Assembly (NCBI GenBank): GCA_903826775.1
Contig: CAIKFU010000097.1
Span: 25,207-89,206, forward strand
Length of the DNA stretch: 64,000 nt
From: an uncultured beta proteobacterium
Lineage (GTDB): Bacteria > Pseudomonadota > Gammaproteobacteria > Burkholderiales > Burkholderiaceae
Direction: 5' to 3'
Positions 54,332-63,860 of this stretch are shown piece by piece (positions within the stretch are counted from its first letter, which is position 1; each line of letters starts with the position of its first letter). Under the pieces are notes generated by a model. That model made no database searches. It had not been told where the DNA came from and worked only from the letters and a program-made list of their open reading frames with translations. A program made the position numbers and the translations under genes.

Positions 54332-54853
54332 TTAAATGAAACCGGTTAGCCCAATCATAGCGCCAACCGCAATCAGATACAACGGGTGCCAACGGGTGAA
54401 ATACGCCGTTCCTATTGTGAGGATTGTGATGAGGTAGGCGGCGGCATCGTGATTGATTTGCGTAGAGATTTGCCAGGCGGAGGATAAAACCAATCCCACT
54501 GCTAAAGCACTGGCGGCGTAGCGAATGATTTTTTGTTTCTTAGGGTCTTTCATATTGACTATGTAACGCTGCAAATAAAAAATCATGATGGATGAGGGCC
54601 AGCAGATTGCAAATGTAGCGATTAATGCACCGGCGACACCGCTGACGTGCCAGCCGATTAAAGTCACCGTCATCATGTTGGGGCCGGGTGCGCCTTGAGC
54701 GATCGCAAAAAAATCGGCAAAGGTTTGTTGGTCAATCCAGCGCTCTTGATTTACCGAAAGCTCAAACAGTGCCGGCAATAACGCATTAATTCCGCCGAAT
54801 GCAAAAAGTGAAAATACCGACAGCTTTAAAAAAAGGCTAATGAGGGCGCTCAT
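54332..54853 (-). CDS. Chromate transporter, C-terminal-type half (ChrA family)
   Basis: 173-residue CHR-domain protein with about five helices, encoded separately from its partner. LFAFGGINALLPALFE and ADFFAIAQGAPGPNMMTVTLIGWHVSG are the family motifs (GGxxA and APGP). It overlaps the upstream half by four bases (ATGA). The pair probably form a heterodimeric anion exporter; chromate itself is not shown. Confidence 0.88.
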   Translation of the reverse strand: MSALISLFLKLSVFSLFAFGGINALLPALFELSVNQERWIDQQTFADFFAIAQGAPGPNMMTVTLIGWHVSGVAGALIATFAICWPSSIMIFYLQRYIVNMKDPKKQKIIRYAASALAVGLVLSSAWQISTQINHDAAAYLITILTIGTAYFTRWHPLYLIAVGAMIGLTGFI

Positions 54854-55389
54854 GGAAGGCCGGCCTTTCTCCAGGCAAAATAAAATGCAAATGGGGCAAT
54901 TATGAGAACGACAAGCCCAAGTCCCAAATGAAATTGCGTGACTGCCAATATCGTTGCGGTAATTACCAGCAGAATTGGTGGGTACCGCACCTCATCGCGG
55001 AGCATTTTCAATCCTGTAGCAGCAATAAGGCCTACGCCTACTGCGGAAATTCCCCGTAGCATTCCTTGAACCGCCTCAAGATAACTGAAATGCTGATACA
55101 AAATACCCAGCAAAATGACGATCGCAATAGGACCGAGAACTACTCCGAGCACCGCGGCGACTGCCCCTCGTATCCCTGAAAAATGCGAACCCACGCAGAC
55201 GGCCAAATTCACAATATTGGGCCCAGGAACAACTTGGCAAACCCCCAACATGGAACTAAATTCTTCAGAGCTTAGCCACGCTTCTTCTTCAACAATGGTT
55301 CTTCTTGCCCATGGTAGAACCCCCCCAAAACCGGATAAGCCGATTTTGCTAAAACCTAAAAAAAGCTGTAATGGAGTGCGTTCTATCAA
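54850..55389 (-). CDS. Chromate transporter, N-terminal-type half (ChrA family)
   Basis: 179-residue CHR-domain protein. FSKIGLSGFGGVLPWARR and GVCQVVPGPNIVNLAVCVGSHFSG are the conserved segments. Short-chain CHR proteins like this occur as adjacent pairs, as here. The next gene upstream on the same strand starts 12 bases away. Confidence 0.88.
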   Translation of the reverse strand: MIERTPLQLFLGFSKIGLSGFGGVLPWARRTIVEEEAWLSSEEFSSMLGVCQVVPGPNIVNLAVCVGSHFSGIRGAVAAVLGVVLGPIAIVILLGILYQHFSYLEAVQGMLRGISAVGVGLIAATGLKMLRDEVRYPPILLVITATILAVTQFHLGLGLVVLIIAPFAFYFAWRKAGLP

Positions 55390-55401
55390 AAGGGAGGATC
55401 T

Positions 55402-56379
55402 TTAATTAGGCTTAAAGGGGTGTGGGATCGGTTTTTGAGTAAGCCATGCTTCTAGCGTTTGCGTAATACCAGTGGAGAAAATCTTAAAGATCGGTTCGGC
55501 AATAAAGCCCAGATGTGGCGTTACCAGCAAATTGGGAGTGTTGCGAAGAGCGTCCTTTGTTGGCAGTGGCTCAATATCAAAGACGTCAACGGCGGCTTGT
55601 CCTGGTCGACCCGCTGCCAGGCCGGCAAGTAAATCGGGCATGTTGATTAATGCAGATCGAGAGGTGTTGACGAGTATTGAATCGGATCGCATCAACGCGA
55701 GACGATCGGCGCTAATTAAATCTTTCGTTCCTGGGCCGGCAACCAGATGCATTGTGACCACTTTGGATGTGGATAGGAGCTCCTCAAGACTTACCGATTT
55801 TGCATTTTCAACGGCTGCACGCTCAGGAGTCATGCGTGGACTCCAGGTAACCACCTCCATTCCAAAGGCGGCGCCTACCCTGGCTACGCGGCTACCAATC
55901 GATCCTAGGCCCATTACGCCTAATCGCTCACCATGCAGCATCGGCAGTAGGGAGTGAATATCACGCCACCCGCCAGTACTCATCAGTTTATTTTCTTCAA
56001 CCAATCGTTTTGCCGCGCCAAGAATAATTGTCCAAGTCAGTTCAGCCGTGGTTTCTTTCGACGGGCCGCTTGGAGTGAAGGCGATTGGGATGTTGCGTGC
56101 GACTAATGCGGATGCATCAAGTGTCCCATTGCGTTCGCCAGTAAACATCAGAAACTTTAATTTTGGTAAGCGACCTATCATGGCTTCGTTAAATGGCGCG
56201 CGATCACGAACAATTGCAATGGCGTCAGCATCTTTGACGGCCTCGTATAAAGCCTCATCGCGAAGCAATTCATGGTGGATGGTGATCTTTGCAAGCTTAT
56301 CCAATGCATCCCAGTTAGAGAAACGGCGAAGGGCGCGTTCATAGTCTCCGAGGATGACAATATTGGGCAGTTGTGGCAT
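55402..56379 (-). CDS. D-isomer specific 2-hydroxyacid dehydrogenase
   Basis: 325 residues. Cofactor motif VMGLGSIGSRVARVGAAFGM, catalytic Arg in LVNTSRSALIN, Glu in FDIEPLPT and His in LVTPHLGFI. SPSGPSKETTAELTW is a variant of the substrate loop. It lies beside the chromate and MmgE/PrpD genes on the same strand, so may act on an acid handled there. Confidence 0.88.
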   Translation of the reverse strand: MPQLPNIVILGDYERALRRFSNWDALDKLAKITIHHELLRDEALYEAVKDADAIAIVRDRAPFNEAMIGRLPKLKFLMFTGERNGTLDASALVARNIPIAFTPSGPSKETTAELTWTIILGAAKRLVEENKLMSTGGWRDIHSLLPMLHGERLGVMGLGSIGSRVARVGAAFGMEVVTWSPRMTPERAAVENAKSVSLEELLSTSKVVTMHLVAGPGTKDLISADRLALMRSDSILVNTSRSALINMPDLLAGLAAGRPGQAAVDVFDIEPLPTKDALRNTPNLLVTPHLGFIAEPIFKIFSTGITQTLEAWLTQKPIPHPFKPN

Positions 56380-56401
56380 GTTGAATCTTTCTGTGAAGTT
56401 G

Positions 56402-57775
56402 TTAGTCAGGCTGGCTAAGGCTTAGGATTTGTTTAAGGTCTGCAGCTTTTCCTAAATTCCATAAGGCCGATATTAATTGCCGAGTTTTTTCTTTGCCAAT
56501 AATCGGTTCAGTCAAGCCGGTAAATTTTTGTTCAAGATTGCTATCGGTCATGGGGTTTTCTACAGATCCAATGGCATGCTTAATGAAGATGTGCACTTGC
56601 TTCCCATTTTTCAAGATTGCGGTAACATCGACGGATGCTTCATCAATGGATAGATCGGTTGTAGCATTCACTTTGCCTCGTAGGGCGACGACATCAGCTC
56701 GATTGACGATGTTATCGGCATACTCACCTTCTCCGGCTTGGCCAAAAATTAAACCAACCGCACAACCATGGTAGACGCTGAATTTTCCTTCGAGACCATC
56801 TTTTGGGGTTTTTTTGCCCGTTAGCTCTAGCACAAGTGGGTGGACTCGAAGCTCAATGCGATCCACATCGTCAGCAGCAACGCCTTGGGCGCGTAGTTGC
56901 GCGCAAGCGTCAATCGCGGGGTGAATCACGATCCCGCAGGCAAACGGTTTGTACGTGTTCAGCGATATTTCAAAGGATTTTCCCAATTCGCGATCGATTT
57001 CCGACCAGTCGGCCTTCGTAGAAACCGTTTGAATGAATCCGCGTCCAGCCTCAAGCGCTTTAGGGCTGGCTGTAAAGCCATGTTTTGCCAATAAGGCGGA
57101 AAGTTGACCAGCACGCGCAGCGCCCCCGGGGTGAAATGGTTTGGTCATGGTGCCAAATTGCTCTCGCATGCCCACAGGTTGGGATGAGGCTATACCTAGA
57201 GCCATGGTGGTTTTTTGTGCATCCAGCCCCATTAGTCTTGAGCAGGCGGCGGCTGAGCCAAGCATGCCGGTGGATCCCGTAATATGCCATCCACGGTGGT
57301 AATGATCTGGATACATGCAATTGCCTACACGGCAAGCCACATCGATCCCTAAAACCAAAGCATCAATCATTTGTCGACCATTGACCTGGGTGTGCTCCCC
57401 AAGCGCCAGGATTGCGGATGCAACAGGACCTGCGGGATGGATAACGGTTTTCAGATGGGTATCATCAAAGTCAAAGGTGTGCGAGCTGATGCCGTTAATG
57501 AGGGCCGCTCCTCCCATATCCACCCGATCTTTGCGGCCAAGGATGCTGGCTTGTGGGGCTGGTTGAAATTCGCGAATGGCCCCAAGGGAGGATTCCACGC
57601 TTTCATGTTGGGCCGCGCCAACTGCACAACCCAACCAATTGAGGAAAGTGCGATGTGCCTCATGTTCAACTTCGTCCGTCCATCCCTTACTGGGGTGGGT
57701 GGCTACAAATTCAGCCAATATTCGGGTTGCTGGCGGCGCGTTGAAATCCGCTTGAACTTGTATTGCGTTTGACAT
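56402..57775 (-). CDS. MmgE/PrpD-family protein
   Basis: 457 residues, the typical length of the 2-methylcitrate dehydratase/cis-aconitate decarboxylase-like family. FLNWLGCAVGAAQH, SHTFDFDDTHLKTVIHPAGP and YKPFACGIVIHPAIDACAQLR are conserved. No prpB/prpC genes nearby, so methylcitrate cycle membership is not supported; the likely role is in a dicarboxylic-acid route. Followed by a 2-hydroxyacid dehydrogenase gene and preceded by a Bug gene on the same strand. Confidence 0.9.
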   Translation of the reverse strand: MSNAIQVQADFNAPPATRILAEFVATHPSKGWTDEVEHEAHRTFLNWLGCAVGAAQHESVESSLGAIREFQPAPQASILGRKDRVDMGGAALINGISSHTFDFDDTHLKTVIHPAGPVASAILALGEHTQVNGRQMIDALVLGIDVACRVGNCMYPDHYHRGWHITGSTGMLGSAAACSRLMGLDAQKTTMALGIASSQPVGMREQFGTMTKPFHPGGAARAGQLSALLAKHGFTASPKALEAGRGFIQTVSTKADWSEIDRELGKSFEISLNTYKPFACGIVIHPAIDACAQLRAQGVAADDVDRIELRVHPLVLELTGKKTPKDGLEGKFSVYHGCAVGLIFGQAGEGEYADNIVNRADVVALRGKVNATTDLSIDEASVDVTAILKNGKQVHIFIKHAIGSVENPMTDSNLEQKFTGLTEPIIGKEKTRQLISALWNLGKAADLKQILSLSQPD

Positions 57776-57798
57776 GATGATCCTATCAGATGGTGTGG

Positions 57799-58800
57799 TT
57801 ATTCGATTTCAATATTGCGATCTTTGACAAGCTTTGACCAGCGTGCAATATCGTCTTTCATATAGGTTCCAAATTGTTGTGGAGTAGTAGGCATTGGAAT
57901 AAATGCTTCGCTGGAAAATTTATCAAAAAATTCTGGGCTTGAAAGTATTTTATTTAATTCGGCATTTAACTTTGTGACGATTGGTTCTGGTAGTTTTGCA
58001 GGGCCGATCAAGCCATACCATTGCTGGCCCTCAAAACCCTCGTATCCCAATTCCTTAAAGGTTGGAATATTGGGGGCGACCGGGTTGCGTTTGGGCCCAG
58101 TGACTGCAAGCGCTCGCATTTTGTTGGTATTGATGTACGGTAATGCAGCAAACAAGGATGGGAACATGGCTTGGGTTTGCCCACCCATGAGGTCGGTAAA
58201 CGCAGGAGCAATGCCGCGATAGGGAACATGAACGCAAAAAAACTTGGCTTCATGTTTGAATTGCTCCATTGCGAGGTGTGTCAAAGTGCCGGGACCTGCT
58301 GAACCGTAACTAAATCTTGCGGGATTCTTTTGGGCGTAGGCGACAAATTCCTTTAGGGTTTTGATCGGCAAATCCTGATTGATAACCAACACGTTGGGGG
58401 TGGCTCCAATCAGGCCGATTGGAGTGAAGTCCTTGATGGCATCAAACGGCAGTTTGCGGGTGGCAGGATTGGTCCCGTGCGAGCCTACATAGGCAACCAT
58501 CAGGGTGTAGCCATCGGGAGCGGCTTTTGCGGTAGACAATGAAGCAATGACACCCCCGCCGCCTCCTTGATTATCAACGATGAAAGATTGGCCGGTAGCC
58601 CTCGTCAGACGATCCGCCAATGCGCGGGCGATATTGTCTAAACCTCCCCCAGCTGCAACGGGGGTAATCATTTTGACCGGTTTATTGGGGTAGCTATTGC
58701 CCTGAGCCAGACTTGAGTGGGATCCAAGCGATATCCACAGCGAGAAAAAAATGGTGGATAGAATAAAAACCGGCTTTTGCCGGTTGGAAAAAATGGACAT
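57799..58800 (-). CDS. Bug-family periplasmic substrate-binding protein
   Basis: 333 residues; signal peptide ends near SLAQG, then YPNKPVKMITPVAAGGGLDNIAR, VDNQGGGGGVIASLSTAKAAPDGYT, VPYRGIAPAFTDLMGGQTQAM. The gene begins the operon with MmgE/PrpD, 2-hydroxyacid dehydrogenase and chromate-transporter genes on the minus strand. Its ligand may be the substrate of those enzymes. Confidence 0.9.
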   Translation of the reverse strand: MSIFSNRQKPVFILSTIFFSLWISLGSHSSLAQGNSYPNKPVKMITPVAAGGGLDNIARALADRLTRATGQSFIVDNQGGGGGVIASLSTAKAAPDGYTLMVAYVGSHGTNPATRKLPFDAIKDFTPIGLIGATPNVLVINQDLPIKTLKEFVAYAQKNPARFSYGSAGPGTLTHLAMEQFKHEAKFFCVHVPYRGIAPAFTDLMGGQTQAMFPSLFAALPYINTNKMRALAVTGPKRNPVAPNIPTFKELGYEGFEGQQWYGLIGPAKLPEPIVTKLNAELNKILSSPEFFDKFSSEAFIPMPTTPQQFGTYMKDDIARWSKLVKDRNIEIE

Positions 58801-58890
58801 GTCTCTAGCCTATGTTTTTTAGAGTAATAATGTGGTGCTGCGTTAGGATTTTACTATTGATGCCAAATTCTTTTTGATGGAGAAAAAACC

Positions 58891-59193
58891 GTGATTTTGG
58901 AACATTGCGATATTCAGATTGATCCGAGTAAGGATAAAGAGTTCGAGGAGGCCATCTTGCGTGGCGTTGAAACGGTTATTGCGAAATCCAAAGGGTTTAA
59001 GGGGTTTAAGGTAAACCGCAGCGCTGAAAGTCCATCCCGTTACGTATTGATGATCTACTGGGAGACTTTGGAAAATCACACGGTAGATTTTCGGGGCTCT
59101 CCTGCATTTGCAGATTGGCGGGCAATCGTGGGCCCATTTTTTGCAAAACCCCCGTTTGTAGAGCACTTCAGTTTGGTAGGCAAGTCCAATTAA
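58891..59193 (+). CDS. Antibiotic biosynthesis monooxygenase (ABM)-family protein
   Basis: 100-residue ferredoxin-like fold protein, GTG start with a GGAG site upstream. FEEAILRGVETVIAKSKGFKG and YVLMIYWETLENHTVDFRGS carry the ABM pattern. Enzymatic activity is not certain in this family. Divergent from the Bug gene and convergent with the rhodanese gene. Confidence 0.78.
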   Translation: MILEHCDIQIDPSKDKEFEEAILRGVETVIAKSKGFKGFKVNRSAESPSRYVLMIYWETLENHTVDFRGSPAFADWRAIVGPFFAKPPFVEHFSLVGKSN

Positions 59194-59220
59194 ATCGGCT
59201 TGGAGGAAAGGCCGGTTACG

Positions 59221-59985
59221 TTACTGCGGTTTATTTCGTATTGACTGTTCTTTGGCGATGGAATCGAGCGTCGGTTCTAGCGCCTCACGATCATCAAATA
59301 CAAAACATGAGCCATCGTAATGTGCAGAGCCAACCTCTTCAAAGTATTTCAGAATGCCACCTTCCAGTTGGTAGCTGTGTTCTAAGCCAATCTCGCGCAT
59401 ATAAAGACCTGATTTTTCACAGCGGATACCCCCAGTGCAAAAACTTACTAGGGTTTTATTTTCTAACTCTTCTTTGTGGGCTGCAATGGCATCGGGAAAT
59501 TCTGTAAATTTTTGAATGTTAAAGTGCAAGGCATTTTTAAATGTCCCATACTCAACCTCAAATGCGTTTCGGGTATCAACCATTACTACTGGGCGTCCAA
59601 AATCATCGGTGCCACGGTCCAACCAATCGCGCAATTTTTTTGCTGCAATAAAATTGGCTCGCCCGTTTTCCGGGGCGATGGTTGGATGATTCATGCGGAT
59701 GATTTCGTTTTTGATTTTCACCAGCATCCGACCAAATGGTTGACTGTCAGACCAACTCTCTTTGACCTCAATGGGTTGAAAGCGGGCATCAGCTCGCAGC
59801 CACTCTAAGTAGCTGCGAACAGCTTGTTCTTCGCCCGCCAGAAACAGATTAATTCCCTCGTGGGCGAGCAAAACCGTTCCTTTTAAATTGTGTGCGTTGC
59901 ATGCGTTAAGCATTGCTTGGCGCAAATCCCCCAATTGCTCTAAAGTGACAAACAAATAAGCGGCGATGTTTAGTACGGGTTTCAT
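59221..59985 (-). CDS. trhO: tRNA uridine(34) hydroxylase, rhodanese type (TrhO/YceA)
   Basis: 254 residues. N-terminal TrhO domain, then a rhodanese domain with the catalytic loop FCTGGIRCEKSGLY. Hydroxylates uridine 34 of certain tRNAs. The Cys in CTGGIRC is the active site. The divergent Bug gene starts 91 bases away. Confidence 0.93.
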   Translation of the reverse strand: MKPVLNIAAYLFVTLEQLGDLRQAMLNACNAHNLKGTVLLAHEGINLFLAGEEQAVRSYLEWLRADARFQPIEVKESWSDSQPFGRMLVKIKNEIIRMNHPTIAPENGRANFIAAKKLRDWLDRGTDDFGRPVVMVDTRNAFEVEYGTFKNALHFNIQKFTEFPDAIAAHKEELENKTLVSFCTGGIRCEKSGLYMREIGLEHSYQLEGGILKYFEEVGSAHYDGSCFVFDDREALEPTLDSIAKEQSIRNKPQ

Positions 59986-60076
59986 TTTTCATCTCATGTA
60001 GCTGCACCTTGCATTATCGAGCATCGGTCGTGAGGAATGGTAACCTTATCAGTCTTAATTGCGGAGGATGGATAGC

Positions 60077-61075
60077 ATGCGGAAATATTGGAAGTTGGTT
60101 AAAAGCCTGTGGTTGATAGGGTTATTGCTATTGGGCTACGTCGGTATTGCAGCCGCTCAAGGAAGTGGGGTTGGGTCATGGCCAACCCAAAAACCGATTC
60201 GCTTGATTGCGGTTTTTCCTCCTGGAGGATCCGTTGATCAAGTGGCTCGAATCCTTGCTCCGGCATTGCAAAACGAACTTAAGCAAAATGTGATCGTAGA
60301 AAACATCGGCGGGGCTTCCGGAGTCATTGGTACATCCGCAATGACCAGGTCGGATCCAGATGGGTATACCTTTGCAGTGGTATTTGATACCCATGGTGTC
60401 AATCCCAGCCTTAAGGATAAATTGCCCTATGACACCATCAAAGATATTGCGCCTGTGACGCTCATTGGCACATCGCCAATGGTTCTTGTAGCAAGCAAGA
60501 ATTCCGGAATTACCAGTTTTAAACAATTGGTTGAGATGTCCAAAGAGAAGAAGCAATTTAGCTACGGCTCCATTGGAATTGGTAGTCTTGGCCATTTAGC
60601 TATGGCACGATTGGCGAATACCGCCGGATTTGATTGGAACCATATCCCCTATCGTGGCGGCGGTCCGCTGATGCAGGATGTCTTGGGTGGTCAGGTTCAA
60701 TTGGCGATAGGTTCCGAGTTCTTAGTCAAGCCCCATATTGATAGTGGCGGCGTCATTCCTTTAGTTGTCACAACGACCAAACGCTCTCCAGAATTGCCAA
60801 AGGTGCCAACCATTGCTGAAAGTGGATATCCTGGATTTAATGCGCCCGCATGGTGGGCGATTCTGGCTCCAGGCAAAACACCCCCTGCAGTTATTGCCGC
60901 CATGAATCAGGCGGTCACCAAGGCTTTAAAAACACCCGCGGTTGCTGAAAAGTTTCGGGCACAGGGAATTGAAATTGTTGCGGGTAATCCAGAAGCGTTA
61001 CGGGATTTCATTGGCAAACAGATTGCGATCTGGGGAAAATTTGTCGTTGAAAACAATATTAAAGAAACACCATAA
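60077..61075 (+). CDS. Bug-family periplasmic substrate-binding protein
   Basis: 332 residues starting at ATG 60077; GGAGG at 60063-60067 is nine bases upstream, so the in-frame ATG at 60068 and TTG at 60059 are less likely. Signal peptide ends near AAAQG; then WPTQKPIRLIAVFPPGGSVDQ, VENIGGASGVIGT and HIPYRGGGPLMQDVLGGQVQ. A carboxymuconolactone-type gene follows. Confidence 0.9.
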   Translation: MRKYWKLVKSLWLIGLLLLGYVGIAAAQGSGVGSWPTQKPIRLIAVFPPGGSVDQVARILAPALQNELKQNVIVENIGGASGVIGTSAMTRSDPDGYTFAVVFDTHGVNPSLKDKLPYDTIKDIAPVTLIGTSPMVLVASKNSGITSFKQLVEMSKEKKQFSYGSIGIGSLGHLAMARLANTAGFDWNHIPYRGGGPLMQDVLGGQVQLAIGSEFLVKPHIDSGGVIPLVVTTTKRSPELPKVPTIAESGYPGFNAPAWWAILAPGKTPPAVIAAMNQAVTKALKTPAVAEKFRAQGIEIVAGNPEALRDFIGKQIAIWGKFVVENNIKETP

Positions 61076-61105
61076 ACAAGCCCCATTCCCTGGAGAAATT
61101 TTTGC

Positions 61106-61660
61106 ATGTCTAAAGAACGTTTAATTCCCTACCAGCCCATGGATTTGGCTGAGCCTGCTGATCTGGTTGCAGCAATTCGTAAGCGAAGAGGCGGTCAATT
61201 CATCAATCTGGATAGGATGCTTTTGCATAGCGTTCCCATTGCCGAAGGTTGGAACCATTTTATTGGGGAAATTCGCAACAATTTATCGCTTGATCCAAAG
61301 TTGCGCGAATTGGCTATGTGTGGTGTTGCTGTTTTAAATGGGGCTGAGTATGAATTCTTTCATCATGCCCCTCCTTTTAAGAAGGCCGGCGGAACCGATG
61401 AGCAGGTGGCGGCGCTGCGGCTGTTGGGGCAACCCGCATTCCCAGTCGATTGTTTTAATCCGGTGGAGAAGGACGCTGCAGAACTCACGTTGCAAATGAC
61501 TCGCAATATCCAGGTTGACGAAGATTTGATGGGTCGATTGCGTGATGCTCTAGGGAATACCAATGTTGTTGAATTGGTAAGCGTCATTGCAGCCTACAAC
61601 ATGGTTTCCCGTTTTTTAATCGCCCTTCAGGTAAACCCAGAAGAGCATCCTCCGGCTTAA
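61106..61660 (+). CDS. Carboxymuconolactone decarboxylase-family (AhpD-like fold) protein
   Basis: 184 residues; the core LDPKLRELAMCGVAVLNGAEYEFFHHAP is the CMD helix pair with Glu and His in place of a CxxC. No AhpD-type CxxC, so it is not a peroxidase-like AhpD. Function unknown. Thirty bases after the Bug gene and 23 before the pirin gene, probably one operon. Confidence 0.85.
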   Translation: MSKERLIPYQPMDLAEPADLVAAIRKRRGGQFINLDRMLLHSVPIAEGWNHFIGEIRNNLSLDPKLRELAMCGVAVLNGAEYEFFHHAPPFKKAGGTDEQVAALRLLGQPAFPVDCFNPVEKDAAELTLQMTRNIQVDEDLMGRLRDALGNTNVVELVSVIAAYNMVSRFLIALQVNPEEHPPA

Positions 61661-61683
61661 ATTAGATAAGGCGATTTTAAGCA

Positions 61684-62535
61684 ATGATCCGAAATATCCA
61701 AAGCATCATTCCTTCAATACCCACGTCGGATGGGGCTGGGGTGAAATTGCGCCGCAGTTTGGGCGGCCAAGGAAATTTGCGTTTAGACCCTTTTTTAATG
61801 CTCGACGAATTCTCTTCAAACGATCCCAATGATTATGTGGCCGGATTTCCTTCTCATCCGCATCGTGGCTTTGAAACGGTCACGTATATGCTTGAAGGGC
61901 ACATGCTGCATGAAGACCATTTGGGGCATCAGGGCCACTTGAAAAGTGGAGGCGTGCAATGGATGACTGCCGGCCGCGGCATCATCCATTCCGAAATGCC
62001 CCAGCAGGTCAGTGGCGCCATGCGTGGATTTCAGCTGTGGATTAATTTGCCTGCAAAAGAAAAAATGAAGCCGGCTGCCTATCAAGATATCCAAGAAGAG
62101 AGTATTCCAAAGCTGGCATTAACTGGTGGCGGATCGGTCAAGGTAATTGCCGGAGAGTTCAAGGGGTTGGGCGTTTCTGTGCATGGCCCAATTTCGGGTA
62201 TTACTACAGCACCGTTATTCCTGGATGTGCATTTACCTGCGAATGCCATGTTTGATCACGCAGTGCCTAGCGAACACCATGCTTTTTTTTATGTATATGA
62301 AGGCGATTTGGATTGTGGCGAGCCGATGGTTTCGGTTCCAAAACAGGCTGTGGTGGTTCTTGGGAAGGGTGATCGACTCAAGGTAAAGGCAGGCCCAATG
62401 GGCGCGCAGTTTATTGTGCTTGCCGCTTTGCCTTTGCATGAGCCTATTGTGCAGTATGGCCCTTTTGTCATGAATACCCGCGAGGAGATTGAGCAGGCGA
62501 TTGAGGATTATCAAAATAATCTCTTAGTGGGTTAG
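61684..62535 (+). CDS. Pirin-family bicupin protein
   Basis: 283 residues. The metal site is read in FPSHPHRGFETVTYMLEG and GGVQWMTAGRGIIHSEMP, giving the His/Glu ligands of pirins. Quercetin-dioxygenase activity has been reported in the family, but cellular role is unclear. It follows the carboxymuconolactone-type gene closely. Confidence 0.92.
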   Translation: MIRNIQSIIPSIPTSDGAGVKLRRSLGGQGNLRLDPFLMLDEFSSNDPNDYVAGFPSHPHRGFETVTYMLEGHMLHEDHLGHQGHLKSGGVQWMTAGRGIIHSEMPQQVSGAMRGFQLWINLPAKEKMKPAAYQDIQEESIPKLALTGGGSVKVIAGEFKGLGVSVHGPISGITTAPLFLDVHLPANAMFDHAVPSEHHAFFYVYEGDLDCGEPMVSVPKQAVVVLGKGDRLKVKAGPMGAQFIVLAALPLHEPIVQYGPFVMNTREEIEQAIEDYQNNLLVG

Positions 62536-62580
62536 TTTTATTGTTAGGCTAAATTTTCGAAATATCCCAACTAGAGGACA

Positions 62581-63801
62581 ATGATTCCTTCAGTGAAAAG
62601 AGGGTGCATGACTACTGTGCAAGAAGATGCTATCGGTCATCAAGAGGAAATTGTCTGGAATGAAGGCGAGTTGGTATGCCAAGCGCATTGGAGATCTGAG
62701 AATGGAGTCTTGCCGCCTAAGCGCGTAATTGTTGCTGACGATACCTTGACGGCGGATACCGCCTATCGCTATGCATGCGAAGGGGTTGCCATTTTGTGGA
62801 AGGGTGATTTTCAGAACGCTCGGCAACTCTTGCAAGCCATCACGCGTAGGGTGGATCGACCATCAAAAAAAAGTAAAAAGGATGTCGACAAAATTCTGTC
62901 TCCTCTCGACAGATTTAATCAGCACCGTTTAAAGCAATCGCAGAGGGCAAGAATACTGGGTTCTGTGCTGATGGCTTGCAATGCCGATCACAGCATTGCT
63001 TTGCGTCGTGCGCCAGATATTTCAAAAGCTTGCATTGAAGCTTATGGATTGGCAAAAGACCCTTACGTTGTATCGCTTCGGGAATTGTTGGGGGTAATTG
63101 GCGCCCATGAGTGGCGCAAGAATGGGGTGTTGATTCCCGCGCTTAGCAACGACATCGAACTGCGTATTCATCCTCACTATGGTGTTTTTTCACCCGTGCG
63201 CGGTGAGTATGTGCAACTGGTTTTAAAAGCGCCTCTGCCAAAGGCTATTCAAACCAATTCACTGGCTTTCGATATTGGCACGGGTACCGGAGTGCTTGCA
63301 ATTGCATTGATTTACCGCGGCATTGCTCAAGTGGTTGGAGCCGACCAAGATCAGCGCGCACTGTCCTGCGCAATGGAAAATATCGCGAGATTGGGCCTTG
63401 AAACGCAAGTTCAAATTATTGAAGCCGATTTATTCCCGCCCGGCAAAGCGGCCCTTGTAGTGTGCAATCCGCCTTGGATTCCGGCTCGACCAAGTTCTCC
63501 GTTAGAGCGGTCGGTTTACGATCCTGAAAGCCTCATGTTAAAAGGGTTTCTAGGTGGTCTGGTTGATCATCTGCTGCCCGATGGTGAGGGTTGGTTAATC
63601 CTGTCCGACCTGGCGGAGCATTTGGGTTTGCGCACCAGAGAGGAACTGTTGGAAATGATTCACCTTGCTGGCTTAGTTGTGCTGGGGCGCCTTGATGTGA
63701 AACCGCTACATAAAAAAGTATTTGATGGCAAGGACGCATTGCACTCTGCTCGCGTTGCTGAAACAACGTCTTTATGGCGCTTAGCACCGGCGATTAAATA
63801 G
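62581..63801 (+). CDS. Class I SAM-dependent methyltransferase (PrmC/RlmG-like)
   Basis: 406 residues. The C-terminal half has the SAM loop FDIGTGTGVLAIALIYRG and catalytic VVCNPPWIP, the NPPY/NPPW motif of amino or RNA base methyltransferases. The N-terminal half (about 1-215) is not recognised, with a Lys-rich stretch KKSKKD near 97-102. Start at 62581 or the in-frame ATG 62608, both with a nearby purine-rich site. The terminator follows. Confidence 0.8.
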   Translation: MIPSVKRGCMTTVQEDAIGHQEEIVWNEGELVCQAHWRSENGVLPPKRVIVADDTLTADTAYRYACEGVAILWKGDFQNARQLLQAITRRVDRPSKKSKKDVDKILSPLDRFNQHRLKQSQRARILGSVLMACNADHSIALRRAPDISKACIEAYGLAKDPYVVSLRELLGVIGAHEWRKNGVLIPALSNDIELRIHPHYGVFSPVRGEYVQLVLKAPLPKAIQTNSLAFDIGTGTGVLAIALIYRGIAQVVGADQDQRALSCAMENIARLGLETQVQIIEADLFPPGKAALVVCNPPWIPARPSSPLERSVYDPESLMLKGFLGGLVDHLLPDGEGWLILSDLAEHLGLRTREELLEMIHLAGLVVLGRLDVKPLHKKVFDGKDALHSARVAETTSLWRLAPAIK

Positions 63802-63821
63802 CGGTGGTTGTGAACATGGAA

Positions 63822-63859
63822 CAAAGAATAAAGGCCGCAAATGCGGCCTTTATTCTTTG
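63822..63859. terminator. Bidirectional terminator of the methyltransferase gene and ssrA
   Basis: Perfect 18-bp stem from CAAAGAATAAAGGCCGCA to its complement with a two-base loop. The GC-rich upper part is followed on each strand by an A/T-rich lower stem that provides a T-rich run (TTTATTCTTT). Confidence 0.88.
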
Positions 63860-63860
63860 A

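Noticed and set aside
56402..57775. Methylcitrate-cycle PrpD
   Set aside because: No prpB or prpC is nearby and the neighbours are a Bug and a 2-hydroxyacid dehydrogenase gene; only the broad MmgE/PrpD family is supported.
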